Positions 1 through 4,415 of a stretch of DNA of 6,206 nucleotides are shown one piece after another (positions within the stretch are counted from its first letter, which is position 1; each line of letters begins with the position of its first letter). The stretch covers positions 1 to 6,206 of the forward strand of contig JAITJY010000404.1 in assembly GCA_031278675.1 (NCBI GenBank), in the 5' to 3' direction. The notes under the pieces are model-generated. The model searched no databases. It had not been told where the DNA came from and saw only the letters and a program-made list of their open reading frames with translations. The stretch is from Bifidobacteriaceae bacterium (GTDB lineage: Bacteria; Actinomycetota; Actinomycetes; Actinomycetales; WQXJ01). The position numbers and the translations under genes are program-made.

Positions 1-93
1 GCACCCCCAAGTCAGCCCACCAGTCCTAGATAGCACGCGCCGAGATACGCCAAAGCAGCTTGTCCGCACCGCCCCGCACCGCCCCGCGCCGCC

Positions 94-139
94 GAACCGC
101 ACCGCCCCGGGCAACCGAACCGCACCGCCCCGGGCAACC
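94..139. repeat. 23-bp exact tandem duplication in the menF leader
   Basis: Two identical 23-bp units lie head to tail at 94-116 and 117-139. Each begins GAACCGCACC and ends CGGGCAACC. Just upstream, at 66-85, is a shorter 10-bp tandem repeat (GCACCGCCCC, two copies), so the whole stretch 64-150 is a C-rich, low-complexity tract. The rest of 1-180 contains no gene I can support. I also see no convincing -35/-10 promoter pair in it; TAGATA at 27-32 is a possible -10 hexamer but has no matching -35 box. Confidence 0.85.
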
Positions 140-178
140 GCCCCCCGCCGGCCCCGTTGCCCGGTAGGCTGAGGGGCG
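126..178 (+). promoter_or_regulatory. Possible leader stem-loop covering the menF ribosome binding site
   Basis: CGCCCC at 126-131 followed by GGGCAAC at 132-138 is complementary to GTTGCCC at 156-162 and GGGGCG at 173-178. Folded this way, the transcript would bury the Shine-Dalgarno bases GAGGGG (171-176), with about 10 unpaired bases at 163-172. The same left arm also occurs in the first copy of the 23-bp repeat (103-115), so two alternative stems could compete for one right arm. The complementarity is seen directly. A regulatory role is inference, because C-rich and G-rich tracts pair easily by chance and no transcription start is known. Confidence 0.3.
171..176 (+). promoter_or_regulatory. 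menF ribosome binding site
   Basis: GAGGGG ends four bases before the ATG at 181. This decides the start: the reading frame is also open from a TTG at 157, but that codon has no purine-rich site in front of it. A GTG at 184 would be too far from the site compared with the ATG. Confidence 0.65.
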
Positions 179-180
179 TC

Positions 181-1578
181 ATGGTGCCCAGAATCACGTT
201 TCGGACCCGGCGCGGACGAGTGGGCGCTGACCTGCTCGACGCCGCCACCAGCGAACCAATCGTCTGGCTCAGGCGGGGGCAGGGGTTCGTCGCCTTGGGT
301 GAGGCCGCCCGCTGCGATACCTGCGGCCCCGACCGCTTCGATGCCGCCGAACGCTGGTGGCGTGCCATCCTTGCGGCTGCCCGGATCGATGGTCCGAGCA
401 CGGTGCCCGGTATGGGGCCGCTCGCGTTCGGGACGTTCGCGTTCGCCGCGACTTCGCTGACGGAATCGACCTTGATAGTTCCCCGCTTGGTGGTGGCCCG
501 TTACCGCGGCGAAGAGTGGACCACCGAAGCGATGCCCGATGCCGACCACTCCAGTAAGCAGCCCGCAGCGGCAAGCAGAACACGGCGCCACGAAGCCGAC
601 GGGCACACCCAGCCGCTCGGCCCCGGCTCGGGCCGGGGCAATCCGAATAGCCCGGGCGGCTCGCGTGGCCTGGGCGGCCCGGCGCCAATGCGCTCCGCTC
701 CCCTGCCGCCCCTTATCGAACTGCCGGGGCCGATCAGCGCGGACGCGTGGCCTGGGGTGGTGGCGCGCGGGATTGCTCAAATCGAGGCGGGCAAGATGGA
801 CAAGGTGGTGTTGGCGCGTTCGGTGGTGGCTGAATCGACCGGAGGGCCGATCGACACGCGGTCGGTGCTCGCCCGCCTGGCTCAGTACTATGCGGACACA
901 TGGACTTTCGCGGTGGACGGGATGATCGGTGCCACGCCGGAGATCCTGCTGCGCTCCAGCCGGGGTCTGGCCACATCGCGGGTTTTGGCCGGCACTATTC
1001 GGCGCGGCGGCGCCGACGAAGCTGACCTGGCGCACGCTGCCGCACTCGCGCGCAGTTCGAAAGACCTGGAAGAACACGAGTTCGCGGTCCAATCCGTCGT
1101 GGCCGCATTGGAGCCGTTCGTCGAGGAATTATCCGTCCCGGAGATTCCATCCGTCCTGCACTTGCCGAATGTGATGCATCTGGCGACCGAGGTGGTCGGG
1201 GAGTTGCGCCGGTCGCGATCGGGCGGTTGGCCTGGGGCGCTGCGGCTGGTTGCCGCACTGCATCCGAGTGCTGCGGTGTGCGGTACGCCGCGCCAGGCCG
1301 CAGCGGCGGCGATCGAGCAGCTAGAAGGATTAGACCGGGGCCGCTACGCGGGACCGGTCGGCTGGATAGACCAGAACGGGGCCGGCGAATGGGGTCTGGC
1401 GCTGCGTTCAGCGCAACTCAGCCCCGACCGCCGTTCGGGGCGCTTGTGGGCTGGCGGCGGCATTGTCGCCGCCTCCGATCCCGCCGCCGAGTTAGCCGAA
1501 ACCGAGGCTAAACTCCAGCCGATGCGCTACGCGCTGGGCCTCCTGGACAACTCAGGGACACCACCCGGCCCGGACTGA
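181..1578 (+). CDS. menF: Isochorismate synthase (MenF/EntC family)
   Basis: Isomerises chorismate to isochorismate in the cytoplasm, with Mg2+, as the entry step to menaquinone (or to a catechol siderophore). The 465-residue protein, counted from the ATG at 181, has an N-terminal half (about 1-120), a Pro/Gly/Arg-rich linker (about 120-183) and the C-terminal chorismate-binding domain (about 185-453). Visible family motifs are KVVLAR with the presumed general base Lys208, GATPE (250-254), LAGTIRRG (269-276), KDLEEHE including Glu298, HPSAAVCGTP (361-370), GRYAGPVGW (387-395), LALRS with Arg409, AGGGIV (424-429), and the Mg2+-binding ELAETEAK (Glu437, Glu440, Lys444). The HP motif reads HPSAAVCG where many relatives have HPTPAVGG. 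The linker makes it slightly longer than typical 400-450-residue homologues. It converges on htrA and lies near menD, which uses its product; that favours menaquinone over siderophore synthesis, so I call it menF rather than entC. Anthranilate or salicylate synthase is a less likely reading. Confidence 0.92.
   Translation: MVPRITFRTRRGRVGADLLDAATSEPIVWLRRGQGFVALGEAARCDTCGPDRFDAAERWWRAILAAARIDGPSTVPGMGPLAFGTFAFAATSLTESTLIVPRLVVARYRGEEWTTEAMPDADHSSKQPAAASRTRRHEADGHTQPLGPGSGRGNPNSPGGSRGLGGPAPMRSAPLPPLIELPGPISADAWPGVVARGIAQIEAGKMDKVVLARSVVAESTGGPIDTRSVLARLAQYYADTWTFAVDGMIGATPEILLRSSRGLATSRVLAGTIRRGGADEADLAHAAALARSSKDLEEHEFAVQSVVAALEPFVEELSVPEIPSVLHLPNVMHLATEVVGELRRSRSGGWPGALRLVAALHPSAAVCGTPRQAAAAAIEQLEGLDRGRYAGPVGWIDQNGAGEWGLALRSAQLSPDRRSGRLWAGGGIVAASDPAAELAETEAKLQPMRYALGLLDNSGTPPGPD
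620..639 (+). other. Perfect 8-bp hairpin inside the menF linker
   Basis: GCCCCGGC (620-627) and GCCGGGGC (632-639) are exact reverse complements around a TCGG loop. They fall in the codons for the disordered linker between the two halves of MenF. No T-run follows, so it is not a standard terminator. It may simply reflect GC-rich low-complexity sequence. Confidence 0.5.
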
Positions 1579-1619
1579 CCGGCCGCAGGCTGACCGGCGG
1601 CGGACTGACCGGCCGCAGC
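1575..1619. repeat. Three 15-bp tandem repeats spanning the menF stop codon
   Basis: Units at 1575-1589, 1590-1604 and 1605-1619 all start CTGACCGGC. The first and third differ only at the last base. The TGA in the first unit (1576-1578) is the menF stop. Because the period is a multiple of three, the other units place further TGA codons at 1591 and 1606 in the same frame, giving three successive in-frame stops. Confidence 0.85.
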
Positions 1620-1819
1620 GCGCACCGTGCTGGAGGCACATTAGCTCCGACAGCCGTTGCACGCCGCGCGGCGGCCCTCGCAGCGCCATCCGGCCCGGGC
1701 GGCGTCCCCGCGCGGGATTAGCTACCCACCCGCCCTGGCGGTGCCGTGATGGGAGAAAGTGGGATCGGACATAATGTCAGACGCGATGCCCTGACCTGCG
1801 CAAACGGTTCACTTTCGCG
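1620..1819. other. Convergent intergenic region, no gene seen
   Basis: With the 15-bp repeats just before it, this is the gap between the converging menF and htrA stops. It holds several GC-rich inverted repeats and, nearer htrA, an AT-richer palindrome-like site (GACATAATGTC at 1768-1778). A 7-bp inverted repeat, GAAAGTG (1755-1761) with CACTTTC (1810-1816), brackets the last 60 bases. I find no small reading frame with a credible ribosome binding site on either strand. Confidence 0.6.
1661..1705 (+). terminator. Possible GC-rich transcription end structure after menF
   Basis: ACGCCGC (1661-1667) is the exact complement of GCGGCGT (1699-1705). Inside and overlapping are a 12-bp palindrome (1662-1673) and an imperfect inverted repeat (1684-1693 with 1695-1704). 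Position between converging genes suits a terminator, and actinobacterial terminators often lack a U-tract, as here. Dense GC content makes such pairing common by chance. Confidence 0.25.
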
Positions 1820-4348
1820 TTAGCTCTCGCGGGTGGTTAGAGTCGCATCCAGGTCCACTGCCCGGCCGCCCTGAACCACGGTCAGCACCACTTGATCGCC
1901 GGGGTTGTAGGACCTGATCCAAGCGGTCAACGAGATCATGCCATTGACGGGATTGCCGTCCACCGCGACAATCACGTCGCCCTTCTTCAGCCCCACCTGT
2001 TCGGCGGGGGTGCCCACTTCGACCTTGTAAATCTCGGCTCCGGCCCGGGTCACGCCATCGATCTCCACGGTGGTGTCATTGGCGGTCACACCCAAGAACG
2101 GATGCACGGCGACACCGTTCTCGACTAGTTGACCAGCCACGTTGGCAACCAGGTTGGACGGGATAGCGAAAGCCAAGCCGATGTTCGCGGCCGTACCTGA
2201 CTCGGACGGCATTGCCGCAATAGAACTGTTGATCCCGATCACTTGACCCTTCGCGTTGAACAACGGGCCGCCCGAGTTACCCGGGTTGACGGCGGCATCG
2301 ACCTGGATCGCGTTGGTCACCACCTCCTGAGAGCCGGAGGTGGCCCCGCTGGCCTCGGTCACGACCGGGCGGTTCAGGGCGGAGACAATCCCAGTGGTCG
2401 CAGTGTTATCTAAGCCCAGTGGGTTGCCGACCGCCATCACCGGCTCGCCGACCACCACCGCGTCCGAGTTGCCCAGTTCGGCTTCTACCAGGTCAGACGG
2501 AGGATTGCGCAGTTCTAGCACCGCCAGGTCGGTGGACGGGTCGGTGCCCAGCGGCTCCGCCTCAAAGATGCGTCCGTCCGACAGCATGATCTGGATCGCA
2601 CCCGCAGCGTCCGCCACGACGTGATTATTGGTCACCACATAGCCCTTATCGGAGTTGATGATCACCCCGGAGCCTTGCGCTTCACTGTAGGTCCCAGCCG
2701 CCACCTTGATCGCGACCACCGTCGGTTGCACCGCCTGAGCCACCAGGTTCCACTGCGGCGATTCGCCGTCATACGCCTCTTCGGGGATGTCCGGCACGTT
2801 TTGTCCCGAGTTCAAGTCAGTGACCGAACTAGTAGATCTCGGAGTGTTCGATACCACGCCCGGCGCCGACGCGCCATCCTGACCGCCCGCCATCACCAGG
2901 TAGGTCACGCCGCCCGTCGCCCCGGCCGCGACCAGCGCCGCTACCAGCGCGATCCCCCAGGCCCCAGCCCGGGTCACGCCCTTGGCCGGTCGCCTGGCGC
3001 GGCCCGCAGGCTCCGGCTGCGGGGGCCGCCCCGGTCCGCTGGGGCCGCCCGGTCCGCCAGGGCCAGGCGGCGAACCTGGTCCCCCACCCGGGGGAGGAGC
3101 GAACGGGATGGGCGCAGTTCCGCTGGTCGGCGAGCCCGCATTGCCCAGCGCATAGGCCGGCGCCTGATAGGGCGATGCCGTCCGCGGTGCCACCGGTGGG
3201 TTCGCCGAGGCCACGACCGGCCCGGGTCCCGTTTCGGCCGACGCCTGCCAAGCCCGCAGTTCGCGAGCCGAGGGGGCGTCTGCTTGGGTCGAGTTGGCTC
3301 CCGCGCCCGATGCCGTCCCCGCACCCAGACCGCCACCTGCGGTAACACTTGCAGCGCCAAGTGCACTACCCGGTCCAGTTCCCGGTGCGCTACCAGGTGG
3401 CGCACCGCCGGCCAGGCCGGCGCCCTGATGGCGCCCGCCAAAGACCGATGGGGCGCCGCCCGCGCCAGCTAGCCCCGGCGTACCGAAGGGACTGGCTCCG
3501 GCCTCCGCCGGCGGGGAGGTGGTGGCAGAAGCTGCCTGGGCGGCATCGTCCACCGGCTGGGCGGTCGCGGGCGTCCGGTCGCTGGCGTGGCCCAAACCCG
3601 CGAACCAGGTGGATTGCGCGGCGGGCGGGGCCGCGCGGGTGCCCGGGAAGTCGCCGGTTAGCTGGGGTGTGGTCGGGGTGGCGGCTGGCGCTGCGGGCCA
3701 ATCGTCTGCGCCGTCCGTTGGACGGCGGCCGGAAACGCTGGCCGGGGCCTCGTCCCCCCAAGCGGCGTCCCAAGCGGCGGCGTCATCGGCGTGCCAGGGC
3801 GACTTACGTTCTGGTTCAAGCAGCGGTTTGCCGGAGGCGCGGCGCGGCGCGGCGAAATCCTCGGCGCTGCCGGTCCTCGCTTCCTCGGCGTCGCCACCAG
3901 CGGCTGCGGTCCGGCCCGGGAGCCCAAAGCTATCCGCCTCGCCGGCGCTCGGTGCGCCGGTGCGCCGGTGCGAGCCGAACCCGTCGGTACCTTCTTGGGC
4001 GTCACCGGCTCGCCGACCGACCGAGTCGAACGCGTCGGCTTGGTCGGCGGCCGCAGCGCCGGCGCGGGTCCTTTGCCCAAACCCGTCGCCGTCGGCCCCT
4101 GGGGCGGTGCCTGGCGCGGCTGGGGGGATACCGCCTTCGGCGCCCAACGTGATGACGAGGCGGTCCTGGTCAGCTGTCCGGGGGGGATTGTCCCCGCCGG
4201 GCGGGTAGCCGCTCGCTGCGGGTGGTGGGGCCTCGGGCTCGTTAGTGCTGCCTTCAGGCCGCTGTTCGCTCACCGGGCGCCAAGCAGGTGGGGGCAACCT
4301 CAGGCCCTCGTTAGAATCCGGTCCTGGCAGTGGTGTTTGATCCGTCAT
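1820..4348 (-). CDS. htrA: Membrane-anchored HtrA/DegP-type trypsin-like serine protease with PDZ domain
   Basis: Predicted envelope quality-control protease that degrades or processes misfolded proteins outside the membrane. The start at 4348 gives 842 residues and has AAGGA four bases upstream; the frame is open further, to 4477, but that would overlap menD and lacks a comparable site. Residues 1 to about 450 are Pro/Ala/Gly-rich and probably disordered, including a 17-residue repeat (88-162) and a Gly/Pro tract (about 418-446). A basic stretch (RARRPAKG) precedes one membrane segment at about 463-487, implying N-in, C-out topology. The protease domain (about 532-742) shows the complete triad: His576 in TNNHVV, Asp607 in STDLAVLEL, and Ser692 in GNSGGPLF. 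The PDZ domain (about 747-839) begins HPFLGVTAN and includes VGLKKGDVIVAVDG. There is one PDZ domain, as in most actinobacterial relatives. The cytoplasmic tail is unusually long compared with the roughly 100-350 residues I would expect. The gene lies 67 bp after menD on the same strand and may be cotranscribed. Substrates are unknown. Confidence 0.95.
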   Translation of the reverse strand: MTDQTPLPGPDSNEGLRLPPPAWRPVSEQRPEGSTNEPEAPPPAASGYPPGGDNPPRTADQDRLVITLGAEGGIPPAAPGTAPGADGDGFGQRTRAGAAAADQADAFDSVGRRAGDAQEGTDGFGSHRRTGAPSAGEADSFGLPGRTAAAGGDAEEARTGSAEDFAAPRRASGKPLLEPERKSPWHADDAAAWDAAWGDEAPASVSGRRPTDGADDWPAAPAATPTTPQLTGDFPGTRAAPPAAQSTWFAGLGHASDRTPATAQPVDDAAQAASATTSPPAEAGASPFGTPGLAGAGGAPSVFGGRHQGAGLAGGAPPGSAPGTGPGSALGAASVTAGGGLGAGTASGAGANSTQADAPSARELRAWQASAETGPGPVVASANPPVAPRTASPYQAPAYALGNAGSPTSGTAPIPFAPPPGGGPGSPPGPGGPGGPSGPGRPPQPEPAGRARRPAKGVTRAGAWGIALVAALVAAGATGGVTYLVMAGGQDGASAPGVVSNTPRSTSSVTDLNSGQNVPDIPEEAYDGESPQWNLVAQAVQPTVVAIKVAAGTYSEAQGSGVIINSDKGYVVTNNHVVADAAGAIQIMLSDGRIFEAEPLGTDPSTDLAVLELRNPPSDLVEAELGNSDAVVVGEPVMAVGNPLGLDNTATTGIVSALNRPVVTEASGATSGSQEVVTNAIQVDAAVNPGNSGGPLFNAKGQVIGINSSIAAMPSESGTAANIGLAFAIPSNLVANVAGQLVENGVAVHPFLGVTANDTTVEIDGVTRAGAEIYKVEVGTPAEQVGLKKGDVIVAVDGNPVNGMISLTAWIRSYNPGDQVVLTVVQGGRAVDLDATLTTRES
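3863..4087 (-). repeat. 17-residue imperfect tandem repeat in the HtrA cytoplasmic tail
   Basis: Residues 88-104, 105-121 and 122-138 are three consecutive 17-residue units beginning DGFG, DAFD and DGFG. Each is followed by one or two Arg and then Gly/Ala-rich sequence. A fourth, 24-residue unit (139-162) begins DSFG, and a partial fifth begins EDFAAPRR. The shared pattern is roughly D-x-F-x(4)-R-x-G. It is acidic-aromatic-basic in rhythm and lies wholly in the predicted cytoplasmic part. No known function is recognised. Confidence 0.7.
3951..3972. repeat. 8-bp tandem repeat within htrA
   Basis: GGTGCGCC occurs twice in direct succession (3951-3958, 3959-3966), followed by a partial copy GGTGCG (3967-3972). 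The period is not a multiple of three, so gain or loss of one unit would shift the htrA frame. A similar GC-rich microrepeat, GGCGC three times, lies at 3836-3850. Confidence 0.75.
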
Positions 4349-4352
4349 GGTG

Positions 4353-4358
4353 TCCTTC
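4353..4358 (-). promoter_or_regulatory. htrA ribosome binding site
   Basis: On the minus strand GAAGGA is followed by CACC and then the ATG at 4348. The four-base spacing matches that of menF in this window. It supports 4348 over the upstream in-frame ATG at 4408 and the start at 4477, neither of which has as good a site. The 67-bp gap between menD and htrA shows no strong terminator or clear promoter. Confidence 0.75.
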
Positions 4359-4415
4359 TTTCCGTGCGCATTACCAGACAGCCAAGCGCAAGTCTCTGAG
4401 AGAATCATCCCGCAT

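Noticed and set aside
157..180. Eight-residue extension of MenF from a TTG at 157
   Set aside because: The GAGGGG site at 171-176 lies inside this extension and is correctly spaced for the ATG at 181.
12..401. Minus-strand frame across the left intergenic region and menF start
   Set aside because: It covers the tandem C-rich repeats and the menF 5' end and shows no domain or translation signal.
2621..3472. Long plus-strand Arg-rich open frame opposite htrA
   Set aside because: High GC removes stop codons from the antisense frames. Composition is Arg/Pro/Ala noise, and the minus strand encodes the HtrA catalytic Asp and Ser regions nearby plus the membrane segment.
3349..4208. Two overlapping plus-strand open frames opposite the HtrA tail
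   Set aside because: They mirror the low-complexity codons of htrA, with no ribosome binding site or recognisable domain.
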